NCBI GenBank assembly: GCA_037447655.1
Contig: JBBHKE010000890.1
Coordinates: 62,001 to 126,000 of the forward strand
DNA: 64,000 bases
DNA from: Zygnema cylindricum
Lineage: Eukaryota > Streptophyta > Zygnematophyceae > Zygnematales > Zygnemataceae
Direction: 5' to 3'
Under the pieces are notes generated by a model. The model did no database searches and was not told the DNA's origin. It saw only the letters and a program-made list of their open reading frames with translations. The position numbers and the translations under genes are program-made. Numbering within the stretch: position 1 is the first letter of the stretch; each line of letters opens with the position of its first letter. Positions 11,895-24,580 of the stretch are shown here, piece by piece.

Positions 11895-13729
11895 CGTTAT
11901 GGGCCCACCATCTAGGGTGCCTATGTTTGATGGAACAGACTTCACTTATTGGGAGTTCAGGATGGAGGGATTGCTTTTCGAAAGGCACTCATTAGGGAAT
12001 TGTTTTGGGACAAGTGAGTTGTCTGCCACCAGGCTTTGGAGGAACTCACTATGGAGAAAAATAACCGGAGTAAGGATGCAACGGATGGTAAAAGGAAAAT
12101 CATAGCCATGGAAGAGGGAAAGAGGGAGAAGGATAAATGGACATTGATTGTGAGGGGAGTTAGGCTCTCGGCTACGGTTCCACTTGTGGGGATTATAACC
12201 AAACCAAAAACTGAAGAAAATGACAAAAAAATATGGGAATATAAAGAGAGTATACCAAAACATCTCATATTAGACATCTTTCTAAGTCCAAGGTTTTCAC
12301 TTTTTTAAATCTAACCAAGTCTTTAGAAATATAGGAAACACAAATTCAGATTTATAATAGTGAGACTATACACATGCAGCAGGTAGTAAAAATAGAAAAT
12401 CGAGGCCTATGTTTATAAAGGCGGTAGCATGATAGAGTTTTGCAATGATATTGCTGCGTTATATGTTCAGCTTGCTAGAGCGCGATATATAGTATTTGAG
12501 GAGAGAAGTTTAATACACTAATCATGAAACTCCCAGATGAGTTTGAAGACACCATTTACCGTATGCACGGAATGGATGGCTCCTCATGAACTTACACCAT
12601 TACCATGGGGATAATTCTTGTAAGGGAAAGCACTTTAGAGCTTCGAAGGGGAAGTAACTGGGTGAATGCATTTAAAGCTGGTGGTGATTGGCGAAAGCAT
12701 GATGAGAGGAGCGGAGGTGACGAGCGGAAGTGTGACAAGAGGAAGAAAGACAAAGGTAAAACATTTGGTAGAAAAAGAGGGAGAAGAAAAAAATAGGGAG
12801 CTTTAAAAAAGGGGGATTGCTTCATTTATAGGGAACCAAGTCATTATATGGAGGAATGCCCTTGTTTGGAAGAACTTAGAAGTTGGAATGTCAATGAGGA
12901 GGAAGATAGGGAAGAGGAGAAAGAGGATGAAGAAATTTTAAAGCCTTTACATCGGTAGAATGGAAAAGAACGAAAAGTACACAAAAATTCCACAAAAACA
13001 ACAGTGTGCTTTTGGAGGTATAAGGGAAGTAAAGGGAAGGGAGGTTCTTGAGGGAGTTACAAATAATGAGGATAATTTTATAGATATGTTGGAAACTTAA
13101 AGTAGGTCAGATAGGGAGACATCAACGGATTCCGAGAAAAGAGGAGAAGTAAAACTAGAGGGGGTTTTAAAGGATCGGGGAGAAGAGAAATATTTAATGA
13201 AAGGTTTAGAAGAAGAGAAAATGTCCAAAGCCATGATAAATTATGCAGAAATTTATGTAGTATCATATTAAAATGAGTGCCGAAGATGTAGATTTTATGA
13301 GTGACTTAGTGGTGACTCTTGATTAAAAGATAAATTTGGGGGGTAATGGTTTTGACATCACTAATAGGAGTGATGTCGTTTATGAAGGTGTGCTTGTAAA
13401 AGTGTTAGCATTTGTGTGTGTGTGTGTTGCAGATTAGAGATGTGGCTGGCTATTTGAATTGCAAGAGTGAAATTAGATTTTGTGGATGGAAAAGATATGA
13501 GGTGGATAAAATATTTTCTCGGATTTATGAAAAGTGGGATGTTTAATAAAATATGCGACTAGCAAGATGGAATTTTTATTTCAGCTCATCTTATGGACGT
13601 TTTGAAATATGAGGGTATTGTCTTACAAATTTATAAAATGAAAAGAAAAAGGAAAAAGAAAAAAGGGGAGGGGGTGTTTGTTTTTTTTTGTGGGAGTTAA
13701 AAGGAAAATAGATTAGAAAATAAGGGGAG
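11895..13729 (+). pseudogene. Gag with RNase-H-like tail, gag-only copy 2 (decayed)
   Basis: Begins in the primer-binding site (MGPPSRVPMFDGTDFTYWEF, 11899), then a frameshifted Gag core, the basic stretch GGDWRKHDERSGGDERKCDK (12605-12796), and a degraded knuckle (CFIYREPSHYMEEC; the second cysteine is lost, and the frame leaves that of the basic stretch). The acidic tail runs to about 13270. Then comes the RNase-H-like end (GNGFDITNRSDVVYEGV, about 13340-13400) and a purine-rich end before 13730. Numerous stops. Compared with copy 3 it is more decayed. Confidence 0.75.
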
Positions 13730-14854
13730 TGTTGATATTTGTGTATTTTCTATATCTGGATTAGGATAGAAAAAGAAAGAGGCACTCTACCTCTAACTCC
13801 CCTATCCAAGCCCCCACAATTGTTGTTGTCATTCAAAACTTGATAAAGAGATAGAGCCATGGCTACAGTCCCTCTAGAGGATACAAGGGGTAAATTAAGT
13901 AGATTTACCAAAAAGATGCTTGAAGGACCTAGAAAATGATCCTAGTACCTACCGTCTATCAAGACACCCATAGCCGTCAGCTTTGTCCGCTAGATCTAGG
14001 ACAAGTCCTAAGGTACATAGGGTTTGATATTTATTTAAACAATTACAAGCAAAGAATTCTATTTAACTAGATAACGGGTTTATAGGGCATAGAAACGGTT
14101 GTACTTTAAGTACTAAACAAAACAAATAGTACGGATATTTGTTTCGACGGTCCATATTAAATGACGATATAAATCAGATGGCCGTGGTTAGCGTCGGTTT
14201 CACGAAGAGGACAATTTGGCGGTTTGCAGACGTCGTCATTCGGATGACACGTGGCAATATTATACGGGTTTACGGAATCTTCGGAACGGAAGACAACAAA
14301 TTCTGATGTGACAAATGTCCTTTTATGGCTGTGTCGTACAATGTCCGTTCAAAAAGTACTCTGGCATCTGTACTTTCTTCTACGGTACATTCCTGTGATT
14401 GGTCAGTATTTCAATACCAAGAGGTTTAAAGAGGGGTAAAGGACTTATATTATTTTGGGTAGGTAGCCACCTCTTTAGGAGAGCATCTTGTATAAAAGGC
14501 TAACTTTGAATCTATAAACTCAGTTAACCAATCAGCAATTCTTTTTGTTGCATACTCAATGGAGTCCACGCTACACCAGGGTGTAGCCGGTCAAAGTGTT
14601 TGCCTTCAACGGTGGCTCGATTTCTAAGGGAAATTCAAAGTGGGGAATGTTATCCAAAGCTCATATTCCAACTTTGCATTCTGTGATGGAACTGAGCACA
14701 CAGAAAGTCTTATTTCACAAAAGTGAACTTGTAATGGGGTTTTGATTGTCAAGGGCTCAATCATCAAGGTTTATATAAACTTAGAGTCGGCACTATCTAG
14801 ATTAGCTTATTTGGATCTGTAAATTGTGTGTGGCAGTGGAGCCTATATAATTTC
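13730..14854 (+). repeat. 3' LTR of gag-only copy 2
   Basis: Starts TGTTGATATTTGTG and ends ATAATTTCA. TATAAAAG box at 14491-14498. Downstream hairpins are 14554-14565 (ACTC/GAGT) and 14570-14587 (GCTACAC/GTGTAGC with loop CAGG). Antisense B-box-like motif near 13931. Confidence 0.85.
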
Positions 14855-15227
14855 AAGTGTTTTGCTGCCATGTTATTGTAATCCTAGGTATCAATATCAT
14901 TTTTGTCATTGTTGAGAACACGTGAAATGAAAGTTGATCCGATTGCTATAGGTTTTGTGATCGGTGTGATTGTCTCATTTTCTTTCTCTTTGTCTATGAG
15001 AATGCTTTCCCTATCCTTTCTCTCTTTAGGTGGAGTTGGATATGCTATTTTTGGTAAACTTCCTCACTGCAAAGCTCGGAGGAATGCCCAAGCTAGATAG
15101 ACACCTCACTCATCCACTCACTATCTCCTAAAACGTTTTATCACGTAGAGCTCTTCTCATCATAATCTCCAAGTATATAACGCCTCTTTTGCTAGAGATG
15201 GGCATCATAGAGGGTAGGCCTATAACG
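14855..15227 (-). pseudogene. Element N gag N-terminal fragment
   Basis: Aligns on the minus strand with the Gag N-terminal half of element E (23880-24262), including the decayed primer-binding site (CGTTATAGGCC) near 15216-15227. Open frames are short and broken. It joins the LTR at 15228. Confidence 0.7.
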
Positions 15228-16110
15228 AGCAACTCTAAAACCTTTATAGGTCCTTAGAGTAGGTAGCTCACACGAAGCCTCGAGGATAACCCTAACCCCT
15301 TTTGGTTTCAATAATATTCACTGCAGCCCTGCTAGGCAATAACTCTAACTAGCCACACCCATGTGAAGACAAAACTCTTTTGGGTTAATAGCAAAAAAAA
15401 TCAAGTGATTTGCTCCTCTGAGTAGTAAGTTATGGCTAGTCAAAGATGACCATTATAGTTACAAGCTCTCGTAGAGAGAGGTACCTAAATTTTACTAAGT
15501 TCTAGTCTGACTAATCATGACAACCTACTACTAAACCCTAGTCTTATAAAAACACTATTTAGTACAATCAGGTTCTCTGGGCAATGTACTTATTGTACGG
15601 CCATTCTACTACACGGCCTAAAGGTGAGGCCGGTCAAATCGAGAGCCATGGTTCCTCCTCCCATCTTTATGCGATCTAATAATGTGGCACCACGTGGCAT
15701 ATCGCGACGTTATCTCCAAAGGCCGCCAAAAGCTCATTTTGGGTGGCGGCTGCAACGATGGATGTCCGATCAAATATATTTACACTGTTCAGATTTGCGT
15801 TTGTGCATGATTTATTTCACATACGCCACGTCATGAGTTTGGTGTAAGTTAGCATGTGCGTCAGTGTATAAGTATTTTTGAAAAATGAAAAGTGTATCGT
15901 TTGTGAAATGACGTAATGTGTAAGGTGCCCGACTATATGGAATCGGTAGGTAAATTTGGACTTAGGCAACATTTTGGTAAAAATGCCCTCTACTTCAATC
16001 TGTTACCTTCTAAATAAAGCGGCACCCATGGCGTGCCTTTAATCCTCTCTCTCTCTCTTTCAAGTCTAATTAAAATAGAGAAGTGAACTATTGATTTCCT
16101 CTTTTCAACA
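15228..16110 (-). repeat. 5' LTR of element N (mosaic LTR)
   Basis: Minus-strand start TGTTGAAAAGAGG at 16110. From there through the TATA region it follows the LTR type of the intact element D (GTTCACTTC, GGTGCCACATTATTAGAT). Its last ~130 bp instead match the element C type (GGGTTAGGGTTATCC, AGCTACCTACTC). The switch lies in the hairpin region near 15300-15420. Confidence 0.75.
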
Positions 16111-16808
16111 CAAACCTGGAAAATACATAAAAAAACCTTTAAGTTATAAACCCCTCTTTAAACCCTCTACTACAAGAGTTCAACACTAATCAAAACAATA
16201 TAAAGTACAAAAAGTTACTGGTGCTGATGTTCTTTGTGAACGACCATTTTACAGCATGGCCTAGGAGTTGAGGTTTACAAAATCCAAACTCGTTTTAGTG
16301 CTTTGCGGAGATAATGCAAGCCAATGAGGTAGCGCCACATGCCATTTGATATGGTTGTGACTGAAAACCACCAAAGCGCTCATTTCGCGATGTTAGTTCC
16401 TACCGTGACCGTTTGATCTAAACTGGCTTCTAATTCTAGCCGTTGAAACAAATGTGGGATTTATTTATTGCGTGGGGTACTTAATGATTAACGAAATCTA
16501 TGCTTATAAGTCTGTTCTTTTACTTAAATGGAATTCCCTACGTATTAATGTTTAAATAGGTATCGCACCCTTTATTTCTTAGCACAAATTTAAGACTATA
16601 AGACAAAGTTAACGACTACTGGCTACTCTCACAGACGGTAAGTACTAAGATCAAATCCTAATTCGAGCAGCCCTATTTGGTAAGTCTAAATTTGTCTACC
16701 CCTTGTCTCCCTATAAGATCTAGACAACCATGACTCTAACACCCTTTTTAGTCTTTAGTGACAGCAACAATTGAAGAGATTTGAGAGTGGAGTAAGAGGA
16801 AGGTTGCT
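16111..16808 (-). repeat. Truncated LTR fragment
   Basis: The interior of a minus-oriented LTR of the same superfamily: CCTCTTTAAACCCTC block, GTACAAAAAG/GTAC block, the CCACCAAAGCGCTC block, a B-box-like AAGATCAAATCC near 16648 and an ACCATGACTCTAAC block. Both termini are missing, cut by the flanking LTRs. Approximate ends. Confidence 0.65.
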
Positions 16809-17775
16809 GTAATTGTGTATCTACCATTAGACTACAGATTTCAGAAAGCCTCTAGGCAATTTTATACTGACACTCTTTCAACTAAGACCATTGCTACCCT
16901 AGTAGGCAAATAGACAATTTGATAGCACCCTTGTGAAGTCTGGACTCCCTTGAGTCCGCAAAAAAAAAATCATAGAAAACGCCCAACCAATAAAATATCA
17001 AGTGGCACAGATGCCTATATTTATACAAGCAATTTGGGAGAGAGGCGGCTACCTCCTAAAATCTCTAAGTCGTATACCCCTTTCACAATCCCTATGTACT
17101 AAAGTACACTCCGATCTAAAGTCTCTACTGTACACAAAGGTACCATGGCCGATGTCCTTTCTGTACGGATTGTGTACGATAAGGCAATGGAGTGGACTTC
17201 TGTCTCCTTCGGACTCCCCCTCATGCTCTTCGGGATTCCCGCTTCCCAATGCTATCTTGCCACGTGGTACCAGGTCATGTCACACCCAAAAAACTGCCAA
17301 AGCGGTCATTGTAGGATCTCGGCGATGATATGTGTCGTTGGGTCCTAACTAGCTTATAATACTAGCCGTTGAAGCAAATGTCCAGTACATTTGATTCGTA
17401 CGGGTTCATGTTCGCACATTATTATAACTAGTATTTATGGTCTTTATCCGTAATTGTGTTAATTTGATCAGGGTTCCTAAACACTGCTTTAATATTTTCC
17501 AAACGTGAACTCCTACGACAGACCGGTTGGAGCTAACGGCTACGCTTTGCACCGCCGGTCGGAGGTTCGAGTCATGTCGGACTCACCTTTTTTTTTTAAA
17601 GTGACTTATGTCACTCTTTAGTCCTGCCTCGGAACTGGCGTAGCTCCACCACCCTCTCTTTTCACTCACAACAACAGTATGGGGCCTGAGGAGGAGGTGA
17701 GGCGTCTATGTTGTTCCTTTTAATTTTAATCTATTTAGACCTAGAAAATATACCCTAAATCTAATGATTTTATTA
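16809..17775 (-). repeat. LTR, same type as 31891-32904 and 62969-63761
   Basis: The left end TGTAATTGTGTATC matches the 3' end of the LTR at 31891. It contains a plus-strand tRNA-like module (GACCGGTTGGAG ... GGTTCGAGTC, 17540-17580), hence antisense to the LTR. The right terminus is decayed; no internal region is attached. Possibly a solo LTR. Confidence 0.7.
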
Positions 17776-17855
17776 GCTGCCTTCTTTTCTTTTCTCTTTT
17801 TATTTTTCACTAATTTGAACTTAAAAATACCTAACTAAAACCGATGATTTCTACA
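17776..17855 (-). repeat. LTR start fragment of element M
   Basis: Ends GATGATTTCTACA, the reverse complement of a TGTAGAAATC LTR start, and is followed by a purine-tract complement (CTCTCCTTATTTTCT). It is the first ~80 bp of M's 3' LTR, the rest being displaced by the LTR at 16809-17775. Confidence 0.6.
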
Positions 17856-18768
17856 CTCTCCTTATTTTCTAGTCATTTTTTAATTTAAGGCCACTCTTCT
17901 CCTACAAAAATTAACTAAGGAGAGGGGACAAGTTAGTCATCATGTTTACTACCATCTCACTATCTTGTCTGTACTCTAAACTTATTATTTTTTCCTCTAC
18001 CTTCTCTCTAACAAAACTTAGTATAAAATCTATGTGATTGGCTTTGAAGTGGTGTTTAGGATTAGCAGAAATAGCAATGGCCTCTTGATTGTCACAAAAT
18101 ATTTTTTGCACACCACTCTTAACATGACCAAGTCAACAAACAAAGACTTGACCCACATCAATTTTTTCTGCGGGCAAAGGCCATATTCTCACCCTCCATG
18201 GTGGATTGGGTAATAACCTTTTCCTATTTGTTGCTTCAGCACCAAGCCCTTTTTCCCACAAACAACATATATCTAGAAGTACATCACCTAAAAGAAACAT
18301 CCCTATAAATAGCATCACTCCCAGTGATGATGTTAATATTGTCCCCACCCAAATACGAACATAGATCCCTAGTCCCTATTAGATATATAAGGACTCTCTT
18401 AGATGCCTCCTTATCCGTTTTAATGGGAGCATTGCGACCCCTACTCAACACTCTTACAGCTGCAGCTAAATATGGCAGAGTGTAATTCATAAAGTAGATT
18501 AAGTTGCCCACTACTTGTCTATAGGAGATCGCTTCCATGAATTCTTCTCTTCAAGACCTAATTCCTCATCCAAAATAATAACTCCCTCTTTGAAACTCCC
18601 CTCAATTCCACTCATTAGTTCCATTGGAGTGGTGCAACTATTAGCCTTGTCCATTTCAAACTTTTCGAGCATATTCCCAATTGCCTCCTTCTAAGTTAAT
18701 ATGATTATACTTCAATATCTGTCTCTCTTTACGTGAATTCCCAAAATGTATCTAGCCTCCCCCATATA
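17856..18768 (-). pseudogene. Element M, RNase H and reverse transcriptase C-terminal remnant
   Basis: Minus-strand frames give IFCDNQEAIAISANPKHHF and LSFVREKVEEKIISLEYR (18111-17911), then the tether ISYRQVVGNLIYFMNYTLPY (18538-18284), and further upstream reverse transcriptase end sequence. It is cut at 18768 by the LTR of element E. Frameshifts separate all blocks. Confidence 0.8.
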
Positions 18769-19899
18769 TGCAACTTTGAAACCTCCATTGGTCCTCATAT
18801 TATACAGCTCAATGTAAGCCCCTAGGATAACCCTGTTACTCTGAGAGCTCCAAAGGTCCTCAAAGTAGGCAGCTCACACGAAGCCTCTACGGAAAACCTT
18901 GACCCCTTTGTGTTTCGACAAGAATAACTTTCACCGTGGAAAACAAAAACTCTAAATGCCTTCACCTCTGTGAAGGCAAGACTCCCCTAAGTCAATAGCA
19001 AAAAGAATCGCTGATTTTTCTCCCCTGAGCAGTAAGTTATGGAGGGTCAAAGTTGACCTTTTGTTCAAAAGCTCTATGGGAGAGAGGGTCCTATCTACCA
19101 ATTTTTATAAGTCCTATCTCTCTCCAAAACTCTATGTATTGATGTACGGCACCAATCATATTACATTGCAATACACAAAAGTATAGTTGCCGGTGTACTT
19201 TCTGTACAAATATTGTACGACATGCCCTAAATGTCGACACATGTCATATCCGAAATCAGTCTTGTAATCCTCGGAGATGTCGCGATCCAATGTTATTTTG
19301 CCATGTGTCATCCGATGTGGCAATGACCACAAACCACCGAGATTCTCTTCCGCAATCTTGGCATTCTTCTCGACCGTCCGATTGAATGCAAATTTTAATC
19401 GTAGCCGTCATAAATACATGCGCAACATTTGTTTCGTTTAATGAAACGAATGCGCGGTAATCATTTCTTATCCAAACCGTAATCCATACTTTTACATAAC
19501 TGAATCTATGTATCCCGTAAAAAGTTGTCGTTAAATGAGTTATCCTATGTGGCAACATTTAAATAACTAAGAAACCATATAGCATGTAACTCTAGTTCTT
19601 GACGTAATGGATAAGTCTACCGGCTACCGGCGACTATATTAGACATCAGATACCAAGATCAAATCCTAGATTTGACATATTTTTTTAGTAAAAAAACTAC
19701 CAATCCGTAAATCAACTAATCTATTTCCCGTAAACCTCTACATAGCCTAGGTAGCCATGGCTTTAGCTTCCTCTCCGACTTTCAGTGAATGCAACAAGTG
19801 TGGGAGTTGAAGAGAGAAGTTAGAGGCACATTGCCTAGGCTTCTTTTCTACATTATATAATAGACCTAGAAAATACTAAAAGAACCATCAATTTCTACA
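18769..19899 (-). repeat. 3' LTR of element E
   Basis: Starts TGTAGAAATTGATGG (minus strand, 19899). Its terminal ~62 bp appear twice in tandem (18769-18831 and about 18832-18900). It has the palindrome GGTCAAAGTTGACC at 19045-19058 and a plus-strand B-box-like AAGATCAAATCC near 19653. Confidence 0.8.
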
Positions 19900-22800
19900 C
19901 TCCCCTTAATTTCTAGTCACCCTTTAATTTTAGACAACAATTCTCCCTGCAAAAAATTAGCTTAGGGGAAGGCATAGGTTGGGTCATCATATCTGCTACC
20001 ATCTCACTATCTGGTCGGTACTCTAAACTGATTATTTTGTTTTCTACTTTCTCTCTAACAAAGCTGAGTCTAATGTCCATGTGTTTAGCTTTAAAATGAT
20101 GTTTAGGATTGGCAAAAAAAGCGATTGGTGTTTATTATTATCACCAAAAAAATTATACACACCACTCTTAAGGTGACCAAGCTCACCAAGCAAAGACTTG
20201 ACCCACATCAATTCTTTTATAGCAAAGCAAGAGGCCATATACTCAGCCTCCATGGTTGATTGAGCAATAACCTTTTGCAGTTAGCTACTCCAATAGCAAA
20301 CCCCATCATTAACATATATTACATATCTAGAAGTACATCTCTTCATTGGAGCATCACCATAACTAGCATCACTCCAAGTTGTGATGTCAATATACTCCTC
20401 TCCCAAATGCAACCATTGATCCTTAGTTCCTATCAAATATCTAAGGACTCATTTAGCTGCCTCCCAATCCTTGTTAGTGGCAACATTTAGACTTCTACTC
20501 AGCACTCCTATAGCTGTAGCTAAATCCGGCCCGATACAATTGATAAAATAGATTAGGCTTCCCACTACTTGCATGTAAGGAATAGTTTGCATGAACTTCT
20601 ATTCTTGAGGACTTAATTCCTCGTCTTAGACTATGACTCCTTCATCCCCACACCCTTCATATCAATTTTTTAACTCCATTGGAGTTGTGCAACATTAGCT
20701 ATATCTATCTGAATTCTTTCCAACATGTTCCCTATTGCTTCATTTTGAGTCAATCTTATAGTTTTTCTTTCTCGATCTCTTTTTAATCGAATTCCCAAAA
20801 TATATCTTGCCTCTCCAATATCCTTCATTTCAAATCTCCCCTTAAGACCGATTTTCAGTTTAATTATTTTTTCCATTGATTTATAGAAAACAAGTAAATC
20901 ATCAACATATATAGCAAAATATATAACACTTTCCTCATCTTCAAAAACATAGATTGAGTGATCTGAGTTGATCTAAATTTATCCCTGATAGGTAAAAAAC
21001 TCATCAAGCTTCTTATTCCACTATCAAGGCCTTTGTTTTAAACCATAAAGAGTTTTAATGAGCCGGCATACCTTACTCTCCTCTCCTTCCTCCACAAAAC
21101 CTTTGGGTTGTCGCATGAAGATCTCCTCTTCTGATTCTCCATGCAAAAAGGTTGTCTTGATGTCCATCTGGTGCACTTCTATGTCTTCCGCTGTTGCCAG
21201 ACAGAGAAGTATTCGGAAGGAGGAAAATATGACGACAGGGGCAAAGGTTTCCTCGTAGTGGATTCCTTTCTTTCTTTGTAAATCCTTTTGCTACTAATCG
21301 GGCTTTGTAACGCTCAATGGTGTTATCTTGGTTCAGTTTTAATTTGAAGACCCACTTACAACCGATTAGTTTTGGTTAGGTAGAAAATCCACCACCTCCC
21401 AAGTATCGGCTGCCATAATTGAGGCCATCTCTTTATTGATGGCTATCTTCCACCGGTTCCTTTCTGGACAAGTCATCGCCTCTCCATAAGTCTGAGGTTC
21501 ATCTTGATGAGATATTTTTGTTACCTTGTTATTAACCTGTTTTTCTTACAATCTTTTGCTACTTCTCCTCCCCCCCTAAAATCTGTGGCTGGAATAGATT
21601 GTTCTTTTGGGTTATTTCGAACAATCTCAGTTTCTCCCCTATCCCTTAATTCCGAAACAATTTCCATCACGTCTTCCGTTTTGGGTAGAGTTGTAAATGG
21701 AGTTTCCGCAGCCGAGTCCTTTTCGGTCTGATTTGTACCTGCAATAATGTCATCTTCTCTAAAACCTGGATAGTTAAGAAGCTCAAAGTCATCAGAATTT
21801 TCTGACTCAAATCTGATTTTTACTGACTTTGTATACTTGAAGGGATCCACAGACTTTCCTTCATCTATAACTACTAGATGCTTTACTAAGAGTATATCTT
21901 CCCTTTTTAGATCGTAAACTTTATATCCTTTAACATCCTCATCATATCTTAATAAGTATCCTGGTTTTCCTTTAGGATCTAGCTTCCAATTAGACCGATC
22001 TGTATCTAGACTGAATACTTCACTGACGATAACCTTTAAGTGAGATATGTATGGTTTTTGGCCGGTCCATCTCTCATAAGGTGTTTGATCTTTTATAGCT
22101 GAGGGAAGAACTCTTCTTTTGAGGTAATTAGCACAATTCATTGCTTGGCCCTAAAATTCTTTCCTATCTTCTTTTCTGAGATTATAATCTTAGCACAATC
22201 ACTCAGTGTTCTATTTAATATTTCAGATACACCATTTTGCTTAAGATTTTCAGGAAAAGTCTTTTGGTGTTGCACTCCATCTTCTCTCAAAAAATCCTCA
22301 AACTGGTTAGAGGTATACTCTCCACCATTGTCACTCCTTACTCTTTTAATTGAGGTTTCATGGAGTTTTTCACTCCGTGCTTGATATTGTTTAAAACATT
22401 CCTGAGACTTTGACTTATTTTTCTAAAAATACACCCTAGAATATAGAGTCCATTCATCAATGATAGTCATCATAAATCTCTTCCCCCCGGGTGATGACAC
22501 TCTAGTAGGCCCCCAAATATTTGTGTGTACTAAATCTAGGATCATTTTTCCCTTATAGGTTGCAATTTTTTGGAAGGGTAACCAATGTGCTTTACCTTGA
22601 GCACATCCACAACAATCACTTAGATTCTCACCCTCGCCGAACTGAATTCCTTCCACTACTCCTATCTTTTTCATCTCAATAACTTATGTAGATTCACATG
22701 CCCAAGCCTCTTATGCAACAACATTATATCATGAACACCAAAATAATAAAGTTTCTTTTTTTCATTGCTTAAAATCAGCCTTAACATCCCTCGGCCACCT

Positions 22801-24282
22801 TTTTCAGCAGTAAAATAAACTTCCTCCTCAAAACTAGCTGTAAACACTCCTTTCCTAGTGCTAGAATCAAAACCCTTATCATCTTATACAAATGTAGAGA
22901 TGAGGTTTTTGTTCAACTCCGAAATAAACAATACATCGGAGAATTTAACTTTGGATGTCTTTCCTTCTACTAACTCTTTTAGATCCACCGATCCTACAAG
23001 AGTAGTAGTGACTATCCTCCTATCCCCGTACTCCATCTCTACGGTGAGAATTTTTCTTATCTTAATGAACAGGTGTTTATCTTAACACATGTGCATGGAT
23101 GCACGTGACTCTACAATCCAGCCTGCTTCACCTTTCAATCCACCGAAAGCACATTTTTTTTTTTTTGAATTTTGACCTCGTTTTTCGCTTCCAACTCCAC
23201 ATCCACTAAGAGTTCATTGTCCTCGTCCTCGGATTCTACCTCATGTAATTGTGTTACAAGGGCCTTTTTCTCTTCTCTAGGGGGTCTATCGATCTGCCCT
23301 TCTTTTAACCACAGCTCGGTTAACTTAGTGCATTGAGCCGTATAGTGCCCGGGTTTTATACAAAAATGGCACAAACCCTTGGGAGTCCTTTGTCCGAAAT
23401 CTGATTTTTTTGCCCCTCCCCTCGATAATTTCCAACGTGTTTCCTATAATCATTGTTCCTCCAATCGGTCTCAGCTGCCAAAGCTTGCCCACTCTTTCCT
23501 CCCTTTCGGATCTCAATCGTATTCTCCTAAACGAGGATCATCCCTACCACTAAATTCCAAATCCACCTTGATTCCTCCAAGTCCTGTACACGGTTAACTT
23601 TGTTCTCGAACTCATCGGGTAACTTTATCAGTAAATAGTTAACCTTTTCCTTTTCGCTAAATACTTTTCCAGCACTCTCCAGTTCCATGAAAAGTGTAGC
23701 TAGCTCATTGAAAAAATCCAACATCTTCCCCCCTTTGTATACATACTCGTTAATTTTCTGATCAGCCAACAGTTGTTGCTAAATCGTACCACTTTTGTAC
23801 ATCTTTGTGAGAGCAACCCAACGATCTTATGCCCTCTCTACCTACAAATGCGGAGATGCAAGCCCTTGAGTAAGATGGCGGAGGATGAAGTGCTTAGCCG
23901 CCATATTGTTGTAGTCCCAGGTATCGATATCATTCTCCTTGTTCCTCTGAATAGGTGACATAAATGTCAAATTGGTTGCTATAAGTGTGACTGTCTCCTT
24001 CTCCTTTCCTTTTTCCACAACCTCCCCTTTCTTTTTCCACAACCTCCCCTTTTTTTTTCTACTTCGTTGAAGATGGATTTGCATTTCTAGTGAATCTGCA
24101 TTCCGTAAACCTTGAAGTTTCTCAAGTCTTGATGGAATCCTCACCCGTCCACTCACTATTCCCCAAAACTCTTTCTCACATAGAGCTCCTGTCATCATGC
24201 TTTCCCAGTATATGAAGGCAGCTCCATTGAATATGGGCACCCTAGATGGTGGGCCCAAAACTTGTAACTCTGAGACCTCCAT
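19900..24282 (-). pseudogene. Decayed copia Gag-Pol of element E
   Basis: Gag starts at 24282 inside the 5' LTR (MEVSELQVLGPPSRVPIF). Gag core 24282-23527, knuckle CHFCIKPGHYTAQC (23374 frame), protease region about 23130-22800, integrase zinc region and start about 22760-22423 (DCCGCAQGKAHWLPF), integrase C-terminal part 22141-21521, reverse transcriptase about 21480-20670 and RNase H to 19930 (MEAEYMASCFAIKELMWVKS). Stops and frameshifts occur in each domain. The primer-binding site 24250-24262 is mutated (AGTTTTGGGCCCA). Confidence 0.85.
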
Positions 24283-24580
24283 AGGTCCTCACAGTAGGCA
24301 GCTCGCATGAAGCCTCTAGGATAACCCTGACCCTTTTTTGTTTCGGAAAGAATAACTGCTACCCTAGCAAACAAAACCCTAACCGCCTTCACCCTTATGA
24401 AGGCAAGAATTCCTTGATGTGATAGCAAAAAAAATCAATGAATTTGCTCCCCTGAGCAATAAGTTATCGAGGATCAAAGTTGACATTTTGTAAAGAAGCT
24501 CTCTAGGAGAAAGGATCCTATCTACAAATTATTTTCTAAGTCCTATCTCTCTCTAAAAATCTATCTTCAAATGTACGGTA
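24263..24580 (-). repeat. 5' LTR of element E, 3'-terminal part
   Basis: The end CAGAGTTACA lies next to the primer-binding site. The fragment covers the hairpin leader and TATA-proximal region only, and is cut at 24580 by the LTR starting TGAAACTTTG. Confidence 0.75.

Larger units (their letters stand above)
10759..14854 (+). mobile_element. Gag-only non-autonomous copia element, copy 2
   Basis: Two LTRs (10759-11894, 13730-14854) flank a 1.8-kb internal region. Relative to the 4.4-kb internal region of the intact element, everything from protease to most of RNase H is missing. The internal sequence matches copies 1 and 3 along its length, including the acidic tail and RNase-H-like end. A clean target-site duplication was not found (ATATG before, AGTGT after), although element N's Gag continues on both sides. 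Such gag-retaining elements have been described in plants as TR-GAG; they need another element's polymerase and integrase. Confidence 0.82.
18769..24580 (-). mobile_element. Copia LTR retrotransposon E, decayed
   Basis: 3' LTR at 18769-19899, internal region 19900-24262, and the last ~320 bp of the 5' LTR at 24263-24580. The 5' LTR is truncated by another LTR, so no target-site duplication can be tested. Domain order on the minus strand is gag, protease, integrase, reverse transcriptase, RNase H. Confidence 0.85.
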
